Assembly: GCF_001594145.1 (NCBI RefSeq)
Contig: NZ_LVCF01000047.1
Location: 1-24,281, forward strand
DNA from: Branchiibius sp. NY16-3462-2
GTDB taxonomy: Bacteria > Actinomycetota > Actinomycetes > Actinomycetales > Dermatophilaceae
Reading direction: 5' to 3'
DNA length: 24,281 nt
Shown: in pieces, positions 14,886 through 21,725 of the stretch
How positions within the stretch are numbered: position 1 is the first letter of the stretch
How the letters are laid out: each line of letters starts with the position of its first letter
Notes under the pieces: model-generated
Database searches by the model: none
What the model was told of the DNA's origin: nothing
Seen by the model: only the letters and a program-made list of their open reading frames with translations
Translations under genes and position numbers: made by a program

Positions 14886-16062
14886 TCACTGCGTCCGTGC
14901 TGTTGGGCGCGAACTGGGGTAGTGCGTGACTGAGCCAGAGCAGCGCGTGCGGGTAGGCGGCCATCCACACGGAGAACCGGTGTCCTGCATCCGGATAGGT
15001 CACCGAGGTCACCGCCATCGGGGGCTTGGCGTACTTCACGAACTGCTGGCTGCGGGGCCCCGAGAGAGTGTCCTTGCCGGAGACCTCGATCCAGACCGAG
15101 ATCGGCGGCGAGTGGTGCTCGGCGGTTGCCAGCACGTTGTACTTCGCGGGCGTCTTCTTGAACGGGCGCCACTTGCCCCACAGCGGTTGGAAGTATCCGC
15201 CGAGAACGATGGCAGCGCCGTACGTCTGAGGATGCAGGGTGGCCGCCATGATCGCGCACCAGGCGCCCGCGCTGTACCCGATGGTCGCCCAGCCGTTGCG
15301 ATCAGCGGAAGCCCGGAAGTGCTGCACGATCCACTCCGGGATCTCCTTGGTGAGCCAGGTTTCCATTTCATACCGGCCGCCACCGTTCACGCACTCAGTG
15401 TCGAGCCCGCCCGGTGTCACCTCCGGGGAGACGACGATGGCCTGGTTGAGTTCATGCTCGGCGGCCAACTGACCGATCGTCTCGCCCAGGTGAGCCACCT
15501 TGAACCACGAGTTGTCGGTGGCCGGAATCCCCTGGAATGCCTCGATGACCGGGAAGGTGCGGGTCTGCTGTGCGGGATTGGTGTACGCCTGCGGCAACCA
15601 GACCTTGACCTCGCCGACCGCGCCATCGCCACGGCCGGGGATCTGCACGGTGACCTCCTGGCCACCCTGACCCGGGTCGGCTATGAGGTGCAGCGAGGCC
15701 TGTTCGTGCTTGCGCTCAGCGCCGTAGCGATCCTCGGCGGTGCGGTTCGTGGCGGCCTCTTGCGCGGGGTTGAAGTTGCGCACCGCCATTCCCGCCTGCT
15801 CCACGGTCCCCGCCGGCAGGCCGTTGCCGACCAGGTCGTTGCCGAGGTCGGCCCAGTCCGCGTACCAGTCGTTCTGGGCGTTGAGGGTGGCGGCGACCGC
15901 GAGGACCGCGAGGGCACAGGTCACGACCTGGGCAACAAGCCGGATGACGAAGGTGAGGGGATTGCGTTTGGTCAGTTGGACCCCCAGCACCACTGATCCG
16001 ATGATGGCCAGAATCGCCACGATCCAGCACAGCGCAACCAGTGCGCCACTATCCGGTTCCAC
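14872..16062 (-). CDS. Membrane-anchored alpha/beta-hydrolase, esterase-D/antigen 85-like
   Basis: A 396-residue protein with two N-terminal hydrophobic segments (about 9-30, ALVALCWIVAILAIIGSVVL; about 38-60, VIRLVAQVVTCALAVLAV) and an extracytoplasmic esterase domain. The nucleophile is Ser264 in GYSAG; probable acid Asp331 in SGKDTLS and His361 in DAGHRFSVW complete the triad. The fold resembles the putative esterase/mycolyltransferase (antigen 85-like) family. The actual substrate is unknown and mycolate transfer should not be assumed. GTG 16060-16062 was chosen because GGAAGG stands nine bases before it; the upstream extension to 16173 has no such signal. It is transcribed towards the MFS gene, with a 14-bp 3' overlap. 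Confidence 0.85.
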   Translation of the reverse strand: MEPDSGALVALCWIVAILAIIGSVVLGVQLTKRNPLTFVIRLVAQVVTCALAVLAVAATLNAQNDWYADWADLGNDLVGNGLPAGTVEQAGMAVRNFNPAQEAATNRTAEDRYGAERKHEQASLHLIADPGQGGQEVTVQIPGRGDGAVGEVKVWLPQAYTNPAQQTRTFPVIEAFQGIPATDNSWFKVAHLGETIGQLAAEHELNQAIVVSPEVTPGGLDTECVNGGGRYEMETWLTKEIPEWIVQHFRASADRNGWATIGYSAGAWCAIMAATLHPQTYGAAIVLGGYFQPLWGKWRPFKKTPAKYNVLATAEHHSPPISVWIEVSGKDTLSGPRSQQFVKYAKPPMAVTSVTYPDAGHRFSVWMAAYPHALLWLSHALPQFAPNSTDAVISSP

Positions 16063-16160
16063 GTTGACCGCCCTTCCGCGTCGCGGACAGCGTGCCTCGT
16101 TGATCTGGACGTTTCCTGGACGTCTGCTGTGGGCGCTTCCAGGCTGTTGTCTGCGCCTGG

Positions 16161-16183
16161 AGTGCCGCCTCAAGTGCCGCCTC
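16161..16183. repeat. Two-copy short tandem repeat
   Basis: AGTGCCGCCTC occurs at 16161-16171 and again at 16173-16183 with one base between. It lies in the 198-bp gap between the hydrolase start and tRNA-Lys. No function is evident. Confidence 0.5.
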
Positions 16184-16185
16184 GA

Positions 16186-16216
16186 TTGTGCCCGTACGAC
16201 GTGCGCCGACTACGCT
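16186..16216 (+). promoter_or_regulatory. Possible tRNA-Lys promoter
   Basis: TTGTGC (16186-16191) and TACGCT (16211-16216) are spaced by 19 bp and would start transcription about 35-40 bases before the tRNA 5' end. Hexamers are recognisable but imperfect. Confidence 0.35.
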
Positions 16217-16260
16217 GGCCCGGCACGGTGAGCGGCGCTGGGAGCCCGCGATCGCCGTAC

Positions 16261-16333
16261 GGGCCTCTAGCTCAATTGGCAGAGCTGCGGACTTTTAATC
16301 CGTAGGTTCCGGGTTCGAGCCCCGGGGGGCCCA
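16261..16333 (+). tRNA. tRNA-Lys (anticodon UUU)
   Basis: All arms can be drawn over 73 nt. The acceptor GGGCCTC (16261-16267) pairs with GGGGCCC (16326-16332) with one U-G pair. The D-arm is GCTC/GAGC. The anticodon stem GCGGA/TCCGT encloses loop CTTTTAA with anticodon TTT at 16294-16296. The T-arm CCGGG/CCCGG encloses TTCGAGC. The discriminator is A16333. CCA is not fully encoded (the gene ends ACCC), so it would be added after transcription. Confidence 0.97.
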
Positions 16334-16377
16334 CCCTCAGTGTTTCATCAACGAATTCAAGTGGAGGCTGAGACTCC

Positions 16378-16671
16378 ATGCCTGGCTACGTCCATGTGAC
16401 CGGCGCCCTGGTGGGGTTTCCGGAGAGACCTTTCCCTATCTGCTTCATATCCCCGGTCGGCCTGACTCTCGAGGCGGAGGTTCTGGAAATCGCGAAGATC
16501 TCGGATGCGGACGGGCGATGGAGTCTGCTGCTCACGCCGAACGCGAAGTACAACATCTCCGTGCTCACGTATCCCGATCGAGTCTTCCTCGGATCCACCG
16601 AGATATCTACATCGGACAGCCCTCTGCGTGGCGTTGAAATTCAGGTCGACCCCCTGAGTTCTGACAGCTGA
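16378..16671 (+). CDS. Hypothetical small protein, predicted beta-sandwich, next to tRNA-Lys
   Basis: A 97-residue ORF begins at ATG 16378 with GGAGG at 16363-16367, a good ribosome-binding site. The protein has no signal peptide. It is rich in beta-forming residues, and VHVTGALVGF followed by SDADGRWSLLLTPNAKYNIS resembles the strand-turn pattern of Ig-like or carboxypeptidase-regulatory-like domains, sometimes found in phage structural proteins. I do not recognise a specific family. GC content is about 59% by hand count, clearly below the neighbours. The gene stands alone between a tRNA and the end of a convergent operon, which suggests horizontal acquisition or a remnant of an element integrated at the tRNA. 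No attachment-site duplication of the tRNA 3' end was seen. Confidence 0.6.
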   Translation: MPGYVHVTGALVGFPERPFPICFISPVGLTLEAEVLEIAKISDADGRWSLLLTPNAKYNISVLTYPDRVFLGSTEISTSDSPLRGVEIQVDPLSSDS

Positions 16672-16737
16672 TAATCGTTCCCGCACACCTCGAAAATGGG
16701 GTCAGGTTTTGGGGTACGAACAACGCGACCCACTCAC

Positions 16738-16752
16738 ACCTGGTGGCCAGGT
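16738..16752. terminator. Short hairpin at the end of the monooxygenase operon
   Basis: ACCTGG-TGG-CCAGGT forms a perfect 6-bp stem with a 3-base loop, about 40 bases past the stop of the minus-strand flavin reductase and 67 bases past the stop of the convergent small ORF. No T-tract is present, so termination activity is uncertain. Confidence 0.3.
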
Positions 16753-16790
16753 TGCGACAACGGCAAGAGCGTCGGCGAAGAGGGCTGGCG

Positions 16791-17303
16791 CTAGACCGCG
16801 AGGCGGCGGAAGGTGCTGCCGTGGAAGATCAGCGGATGCGCGGCCTCATCGATGTCCAGATCGTGCACCTTCAGCAACACGATGAAGTGATCGCCGGCCG
16901 GCACGACCTGGTGCACCGAGGTTTCGAACCACGCCGAGGCCCGCTCGATCAGCACGCCACCCTCGGGCGTCTGCTGCCAGTCCAGTTGCGCGAACCGGTC
17001 AATTCCCTTGGTGGACAGCACCGTTGTCTCGTGCTCTTGGTCCGCTGACAGCACGCTGACGCCGAGCTTGGTCGCCCGCTCCAGCACCGGCCAGGTTGTC
17101 GACGTCTGCGCGACACATACTGAGACCAGGGCAGGATCCAGCGACACCGACGTGAAGGAACTCGCCGCGAGGCCGTGCGGCACGCCGTCCACGATCGCGG
17201 CAACCGCCGTGACACCGCTTGGAAAGGCCCCGAAGACCTGCCGCAGGCGGGCCGTGTCGAAGGCCGGGCGTGGCCGACCATTAGTGATGTCGTACACGGT
17301 CAT
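16791..17303 (-). CDS. Flavin reductase (FMN-binding split-barrel, HpaC/NtaB-like)
   Basis: This 170-residue protein belongs to the flavin reductase domain family that reduces free FMN or FAD with NAD(P)H and hands the reduced flavin to a two-component monooxygenase. Typical features are LRQVFGAFPSGVTAVAAIVD, PHGLAASSFTSVSLDPALVS, VCVAQTSTTWPVL and, near the C-terminus, GDHFIVLLKVHDLDID and PLIFHGSTFRRL. The start ATG 17301-17303 overlaps the stop of the preceding FMN reductase gene in an ATGA, so the two are translationally coupled. It is the last gene of the SAM-IV-controlled operon. The frame continues upstream to 17864, but that part is a shadow of the neighbour. Confidence 0.92.
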   Translation of the reverse strand: MTVYDITNGRPRPAFDTARLRQVFGAFPSGVTAVAAIVDGVPHGLAASSFTSVSLDPALVSVCVAQTSTTWPVLERATKLGVSVLSADQEHETTVLSTKGIDRFAQLDWQQTPEGGVLIERASAWFETSVHQVVPAGDHFIVLLKVHDLDIDEAAHPLIFHGSTFRRLAV

Positions 17304-17812
17304 GCCGCTGCCTTTGCCTCGAGACGGGCCCGGATGCGCTCCAGCACCGGCTCTTCGTATTGCAACCACGCCGCCAACTCCGGGGAGTCCTCCCAGGTCT
17401 TGTCGATGATGAACAGGCCGCGGGTGGGGCTCGAAGCGCCCAACTCCGCGAGAACCGGCTTGAGGAACACCTCCGGGGCCAGCGAGTGCCGCAGGTCGCC
17501 ACCGAGGAGGACCGGGATTGCCGTGACCTCGCGTAGCGCACCACCGCCGATCCGGTCGAGGAAGAGCTTGAGCAGACCGGTGTAGCTGCCTTTGTAGGTC
17601 GGACTCGCGAAGACCACGACGGTGGCTTGCTGCACCTGCTCCACCGCCGCCGCGACGTCCGCCGAGGACCAGTCCAGCAAGTCCGCGCCGAAGTCGACCA
17701 GGTCGATCACCGTGTCCGCCGGACGGCCGGCCACCTTCTCGGCCACGAGCGAAGCAGCCGACAGCGTCCGGGACTTGGGCTTCGGATTGCCTACCACCAC
17801 AACAACGCTCAT
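17300..17812 (-). CDS. NAD(P)H-dependent FMN reductase (SsuE/MsuE-like)
   Basis: A 170-residue flavodoxin-like reductase that supplies FMNH2. It has the N-terminal VVVVVGNPKPKSRTL (phosphate-binding loop), the SPTYKGSYTGLLKLFLDRI motif characteristic of SsuE/MsuE-type reductases, and GGDLRHSLAPEVFLKPVLAE. In sulfonate and sulfone metabolism, enzymes of this type feed luciferase-like monooxygenases. The start is ATG 17810-17812, overlapping the upstream stop (ATGA); a start at 17824 would extend into that gene. It is the second flavin reductase in the same operon and is unrelated in fold to the split-barrel one that follows. Confidence 0.93.
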   Translation of the reverse strand: MSVVVVVGNPKPKSRTLSAASLVAEKVAGRPADTVIDLVDFGADLLDWSSADVAAAVEQVQQATVVVFASPTYKGSYTGLLKLFLDRIGGGALREVTAIPVLLGGDLRHSLAPEVFLKPVLAELGASSPTRGLFIIDKTWEDSPELAAWLQYEEPVLERIRARLEAKAAA

Positions 17813-18924
17813 CGCTGCTGCCACTCCTTCGCCAGTAGTTCCAGGGACCGCACGCGGTCCGCATGGTCGTGCGTGATGGTCGTGATCAACAGCTCGTCGG
17901 CCTGGGTCGCGTCGCGCAGAGCGGCCAACTGGTCGGCCACCTTCTCCGGCGTCCCGACGAACTGCGTGTCCACCCGGTCGGCGACCAGGGCCGCATCCTC
18001 CGGCCCCCAGGGCAGCTCCCGTGCCTCCTGCGTGGTGGGGAATTGGATGGCCCCCTGTGCGGTGCGGATCGACCGCACCCAGGGTCCGTACCCGGCCGCC
18101 AGATCCCTTGCGGCTTGGTCGTCCTCGGCCACGACCACATCTGCCGAGACGATGACGTACGGCGCCCCGAGCGTTGCGCTCGGAACGAACGCCTCGCGGT
18201 AGGCGGCGACCGCCTCCAACACCCCGGACGGCGCCACGTGGTAGTTCGTACCGAAGCGCAACCCGTTGGCGCCCGCGACGTGGGCACTCTCCCCCGCACT
18301 GCTGCCGTGGATCCAGATCTGCAGATCGGCGCCCTCACCCGGGATCACGTGGGCCTCTTCACCGTTGTCGGCCCGGTACGTCCCAGCGATGAGGGCCAGG
18401 ATGTCCGCGACCTGCTCGGTGTAGGGCTGCGACGTTGCCCCGGGCTGCTTCAACAGCGCCTGCGACAGCGCGATCCGCGGTGAGCCCAGCAACTGCGAGT
18501 AGTCGAAGGCCGGCGGGATCACCAAGCCGTTATCCAGGATCTGCCCCTCCGGATGCTCCGGCGTGCGGGTCTCCGAGCCCGGCGGCTTCCCGCCAGAACG
18601 GCCCAGCCCGAGGTCGAAGCGACCCGGGTGCAGCGCATCCAACAGGCCGAACTCCTCAACCGTCGACAGCGCCGTACGGTGACCCAATTGCACTGCGGCC
18701 GAACCCAACCGGATGTTCGAGGTCGCACCGGCCACCAACGCGAGCACGACGGCCGGCGAGGTCCCGGCTACCCCGGGGTTGAGGTGGTGCTCGGCGAACC
18801 AGTAGCGGGCGTACCCGAGCGACTCCGCACGCTGGGCGAGGTCGATGCTGTTGCGCAGCGCCTCCGGTGCCGACGATCCGGTCGAGATCGGCACCAGATC
18901 CAGCACCGATAGTGGCGTGCTCAC
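17809..18924 (-). CDS. LLM-class flavin-dependent oxidoreductase (MsnO8/YhbW-like)
   Basis: A 371-residue luciferase-like (TIM-barrel) FMN-dependent monooxygenase. The N-terminus SVLDLVPISTGSSAPEALRN, then YARYWFAEHHLNPGVAGTSP, IRLGSAAVQLGHRTALSTVE and GLLDALHPGRFDLGLGRSGG, is typical of the MsnO8/YhbW-like branch of the bacterial luciferase-like superfamily. FVGTPEKVADQL near the C-terminus is the usual cofactor-site segment. The GTG start at 18922-18924 overlaps the stop of the upstream monooxygenase (GTGA). The enzyme presumably oxidises a carbon-sulfur or related substrate with FMNH2 from the reductases encoded just downstream; the substrate is unknown. Confidence 0.92.
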   Translation of the reverse strand: MSTPLSVLDLVPISTGSSAPEALRNSIDLAQRAESLGYARYWFAEHHLNPGVAGTSPAVVLALVAGATSNIRLGSAAVQLGHRTALSTVEEFGLLDALHPGRFDLGLGRSGGKPPGSETRTPEHPEGQILDNGLVIPPAFDYSQLLGSPRIALSQALLKQPGATSQPYTEQVADILALIAGTYRADNGEEAHVIPGEGADLQIWIHGSSAGESAHVAGANGLRFGTNYHVAPSGVLEAVAAYREAFVPSATLGAPYVIVSADVVVAEDDQAARDLAAGYGPWVRSIRTAQGAIQFPTTQEARELPWGPEDAALVADRVDTQFVGTPEKVADQLAALRDATQADELLITTITHDHADRVRSLELLAKEWQQR

Positions 18925-20288
18925 GAAGCAACCCCTCGCACGATGCCCTGCTCGGTCTGCGGGCGCAGTCCGAGATTCTCCCGCAACGTGCCGCCTTCGT
19001 AGTCGGTGCGGAACACCCCGCGCTCCTGCAACAACGGCACCACCTGGTCGACGAACGGCGCCAGACCCTCGGGGGTGATGTGCGGCACCAGGATGAAACC
19101 GTCGCTGGCGTCCTGCTGGACGTAGTCGTTGATCGTGTCGGCGATGGTCTGCGGGGAACCGATGAAGTTCTGCCGCGCAGTGACCTCGATGATCAGTTCC
19201 CGGATGGACAGGTTCTCTGCCTCGGCCTTCGCCCGCCAGGAGCGAGCAGTCTCCAGAATGTCGTCGTGCCGGCGGACGCTGGCCCGACCACGCGCGATGG
19301 TGTGCTCGCCGAGGTCCGGATCCTCCTGCGGCAGTGGACCATCCGGGTCGTAGTGGGACAGGTCGCGGTTCCACAGCTGCTCCAGGAACCGCAGCGCGGT
19401 CTGCCCGCTGACCTGCTGCCGACGCACCTCGTGCGCCTTCTCCTGCGCGTCGGCATCGGTATCGCCCAGGACGAACGTCGCGGCCGGCAGGATCAGCAGG
19501 TCATCGCGGCGACGGCCGTACTTCGCCAGCCGCCCCTTCACGTCCTCGTAGAAGGCCTTGCCGTCCTCCAGCGTGCCGTGCCGGCTGAAGATCGCGTCGG
19601 CCGACGACGCCGCGAACTCCCGGCCGTCGTGGGAGTCGCCGGCTTGGAAGATGACCGGGCGGCCCTGCGGCGGCGACGGCACGTTGAACCGGCCGCTGAT
19701 GTCGAAGTGGTCGTCGTGGTGACCGTAGGCACCGGCGTCGGCCCGTGCCACGAACTGCCCGGAGTCGGGGTCCGCCAGCAGATCCGACGGTGCCCATGAG
19801 TCCCAGAGCTCGGCGGCCGTCTGCAGGAACGTCCGGGCCCGCTCGTAGCGCTGGTCCTGCGGCAGGAAGCCACCGCGGCGGAAGTTCTCACCGGTGAACG
19901 CATCCCAGGAGGTCACGACGTTCCAGGCCGCGCGCCCACCGGACAGGTGGTCCAATGACGCGAATTGCCTTGCCACGTCGTAGGGCTCGTTGAACGTCGA
20001 GTTGATCGTGCCGGTCAGTCCCAGGTGCTCGGTGACGGCGGCGAGCGCCGCGAGGATCGTGAAGGTGTCCGGCCGACCGACGACATCCAGTTCGTAGATC
20101 CTGCCGTTCTGCTCCCGCAGCCGCAGGCCCTCGGCTAGGAAGAGGAAGTCGAACTTCCCGCGCTCGGCGATCTGCGCGAAGCGCTTGAAGGAGTCGAACT
20201 CGATGTGGCTACCCGCCTGGGGGTCGCTCCACACGGTCGTGTTGTTCACGCCGGGGAAGTGCGCGGCGAGGTGGATCTGTTTGCTCAT
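18921..20288 (-). CDS. NtaA/SnaA/DszA-family FMN-dependent monooxygenase
   Basis: A 455-residue monooxygenase of the family that includes nitrilotriacetate monooxygenase NtaA, dibenzothiophene sulfone monooxygenase DszA, and the Bacillus YxeK and YtnJ proteins. Diagnostic parts are the N-terminus KQIHLAAHFPGVNNTTVWSD, FDFLFLAEGL, GLTGTINSTFNEPYDVARQF, SLDHLSGGRAAWNVVTSWD, PQGRPVIFQAGDSHDGREFA, and the tail RGVFRTDYEGGTLRENLGL. The ATG at 20286-20288 has GAGAGGA about eight bases upstream. It lies 13 bp after the first operon gene and overlaps the next by four bases. This family is the strongest pointer to oxidative cleavage of an S-substituted amino acid or sulfone-like compound. Confidence 0.95.
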   Translation of the reverse strand: MSKQIHLAAHFPGVNNTTVWSDPQAGSHIEFDSFKRFAQIAERGKFDFLFLAEGLRLREQNGRIYELDVVGRPDTFTILAALAAVTEHLGLTGTINSTFNEPYDVARQFASLDHLSGGRAAWNVVTSWDAFTGENFRRGGFLPQDQRYERARTFLQTAAELWDSWAPSDLLADPDSGQFVARADAGAYGHHDDHFDISGRFNVPSPPQGRPVIFQAGDSHDGREFAASSADAIFSRHGTLEDGKAFYEDVKGRLAKYGRRRDDLLILPAATFVLGDTDADAQEKAHEVRRQQVSGQTALRFLEQLWNRDLSHYDPDGPLPQEDPDLGEHTIARGRASVRRHDDILETARSWRAKAEAENLSIRELIIEVTARQNFIGSPQTIADTINDYVQQDASDGFILVPHITPEGLAPFVDQVVPLLQERGVFRTDYEGGTLRENLGLRPQTEQGIVRGVAS

Positions 20289-20301
20289 GTCCGGTGTCCT
20301 C

Positions 20302-21480
20302 TCAGGCGGCGTAGCGGTTGGCGGGCCGGGCCAGGCCGAAGTGCCCGCGCAGGGTCGTGGCGTCGTACCCGGTCCGGAACGCTCCGCGGCGTTGCAGTTC
20401 AGGCACCAGAACGTCGGTGATCTGGGTCAGGTCGTGCGGCAGCGCACCCGGACGCAGGCGCACGCCGTCCAGGCCGGCGGACTGCCAGTCCAGGATCAGA
20501 TCGGCGAGCTCGTCTGGTGTACCCACGAATACCGTTGCGTCACTGCGCAATTCATCCCCGTTACGTACGTCGAGTCGCTCCTTGCGAGCGGTAGCGGCGG
20601 CGTACGTGTCGTCCAGGAAGACGACGATGTCGCCGAGCAGGTGGACCTCCCCCGCGGTCCGGCCGACCTGTGCCGTGGCGGCGCGGACCGCGGTGGAGAT
20701 GTTGTGGGCGTCCGCAGCATCGGTCGGGGTGACGAAACCCAGATCCGCACTGCGAGCGAGCAGTTCGTACCCGGCCTGCTGGTGCACCAGCAACGAGACC
20801 AGTGGTTGACCCTGGGGCGGTCGCGGCGTGATCGACGGGCCCCGCACACTGAACTGCGCTCCTTCGAAGTCGATGTAGTGCAACTTCTCCCGGTCGACGA
20901 AGCGCCCTGTCTCGACGTCGCGAATCTCCGCGTCGTCCTCCCAGCTGTCCCAGAGCCGCCGCAGCACCTCGATGTAGTCCTCGACTTCCGCAAAGAGGGT
21001 GCGGGTCAATGCCGCGGGCACGCCATCCCCGGGCAGTTCCGGTGCGGGACGGCGCCCGACGTTGGCGTACTCCTGCGGGCTGATACTCGAACGCACTCGC
21101 ACACCGGCACGACCGGTGCTGACGTAGTCCAGAGTTGCGATCGCCTTGGAGACGTGGAACGGCTCGGTATGCGGAGCCACCACCGTCGGCAGCAGACCGA
21201 TGTGCGAGGTGGTCGGTGCCACGCGGGCCGCGACCAGGTTGGCGTCCAACCGGCCCCGGACCCGGTCGGTCCGGTCGCTGGCCGCCTCGTGGTGGTCAGC
21301 CTGCTGGCTGAAGCCGTCCTCGATCGTCACCAGATCGAGCAGTCCCCGCTCGGCCTGTTGCACCAGATCGGTCCAGTAGCGGGCGGTGAACAGCTCGCCG
21401 GGCCGGGCATCGGCCTCCCGCCAGGCGGCGGGGTGCCAACCGGCGCCGTCGAGAGCTACGGCCAGGTGAAGGTCAGACAT
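20302..21480 (-). CDS. LLM-class flavin-dependent monooxygenase, NtaA-related
   Basis: A 392-residue luciferase-like monooxygenase, first gene of the SAM-IV-controlled operon. It begins MSDLHLAVALDGAGWHPAAW, and continues with RGLLDLVTIEDGF, KAIATLDYVSTGRAGVRVRS and PPQGQPLVSLLVHQQAGYEL. Its tail RGAFRTGYDATTLRGHFGLA is clearly related to that of the following 455-residue NtaA-family enzyme, so the two are divergent paralogues. The ATG at 21478-21480 was chosen because GAGAGA precedes it and the family N-terminus starts here. Frames extending upstream run through the riboswitch and are not coding. The substrate is not known. Confidence 0.93.
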   Translation of the reverse strand: MSDLHLAVALDGAGWHPAAWREADARPGELFTARYWTDLVQQAERGLLDLVTIEDGFSQQADHHEAASDRTDRVRGRLDANLVAARVAPTTSHIGLLPTVVAPHTEPFHVSKAIATLDYVSTGRAGVRVRSSISPQEYANVGRRPAPELPGDGVPAALTRTLFAEVEDYIEVLRRLWDSWEDDAEIRDVETGRFVDREKLHYIDFEGAQFSVRGPSITPRPPQGQPLVSLLVHQQAGYELLARSADLGFVTPTDAADAHNISTAVRAATAQVGRTAGEVHLLGDIVVFLDDTYAAATARKERLDVRNGDELRSDATVFVGTPDELADLILDWQSAGLDGVRLRPGALPHDLTQITDVLVPELQRRGAFRTGYDATTLRGHFGLARPANRYAA

Positions 21481-21497
21481 GGGTGTCCCATCTCTCG

Positions 21498-21526
21498 GTG
21501 CACGGCGGGTTGGTGCCGCCATGCAC
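21498..21526 (-). promoter_or_regulatory. Long hairpin in expression platform of the operon riboswitch
   Basis: On the minus strand GTGCATGGCGG (21526-21516) pairs with CCGCCGTGCAC (21508-21498), 11 bp including one T-G pair, around a 7-base loop. The GAGAGA ribosome-binding site (21496-21491) begins one base after the stem. No T-tract follows, so it is more likely part of a translation-level switch or an mRNA stabiliser than a terminator. Confidence 0.5.
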
Positions 21527-21557
21527 ATCGCGCTTGCACGTCCGGTCGGACGTACCG

Positions 21558-21635
21558 GGTCATCACCTGGAGCACCCCACCGCGTAGGAGGGTTGCCGGT
21601 CAGCAAGCCAGGGCTTGACGCTGACACTCATAACC
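21558..21635 (-). promoter_or_regulatory. SAM-IV riboswitch upstream of the monooxygenase operon
   Basis: The 78-nt element reads GGTTATGAG at its 5' end and ATGACC at its 3' end, which pair as P1. P2 is formed by GTCAGC/GCTGAC with an inner AAGCC/GGCTT. The conserved core CCGGCAACCCTCC and the GGTGGGGTGC segment of the SAM-IV class follow. It binds S-adenosylmethionine and normally switches sulfur genes off when SAM is high. It is preceded by a promoter whose start falls on the first G, and the first ATG is 77 bases downstream. It is about 91% identical by eye to the second copy at 22293-22370. Confidence 0.92.
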
Positions 21636-21642
21636 ATTTGTG

Positions 21643-21672
21643 AGGCTAGAACAAAGCAGCCGTAATGTCTAA
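21643..21672 (-). promoter_or_regulatory. Promoter of the SAM-IV-controlled monooxygenase operon
   Basis: On the minus strand TTAGAC (21672-21667) and TAGCCT (21648-21643) are separated by 18 bp, with seven bases between the -10 and the first G of the riboswitch (21635). The layout matches the plus-strand promoter at 22257-22285, whose -10 is TAACCT. Confidence 0.6.
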
Positions 21673-21689
21673 TCCCTACATCCAGAGTG

Positions 21690-21699
21690 GGATATATCC
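21690..21699. promoter_or_regulatory. Small palindrome upstream of the operon promoter
   Basis: GGATATATCC is a perfect 10-bp palindrome, notably A/T-rich for this genome, 18 bp upstream of the -35 of the monooxygenase operon and just past the 3' end of the Rrf2 gene. It could be a site for the adjacent Rrf2 regulator. Confidence 0.35.
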
Positions 21700-21725
21700 G
21701 GTCTCGCAGGGCGCCAGAAGCAGGT

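Noticed and set aside
14926..15996. 356-codon plus-strand ORF.
   Set aside because: Antisense of the hydrolase gene, which has a visible catalytic triad and membrane segments.
16261..16700. Integrated element with attachment-site duplication at tRNA-Lys.
   Set aside because: No second copy of the tRNA 3' end and no integrase gene were found in the window; only a weak remnant hypothesis remains.
21481..21627. N-terminal extension of the first monooxygenase through the leader.
   Set aside because: The DNA is a SAM-IV riboswitch and its expression platform; the family N-terminus begins at 21480.
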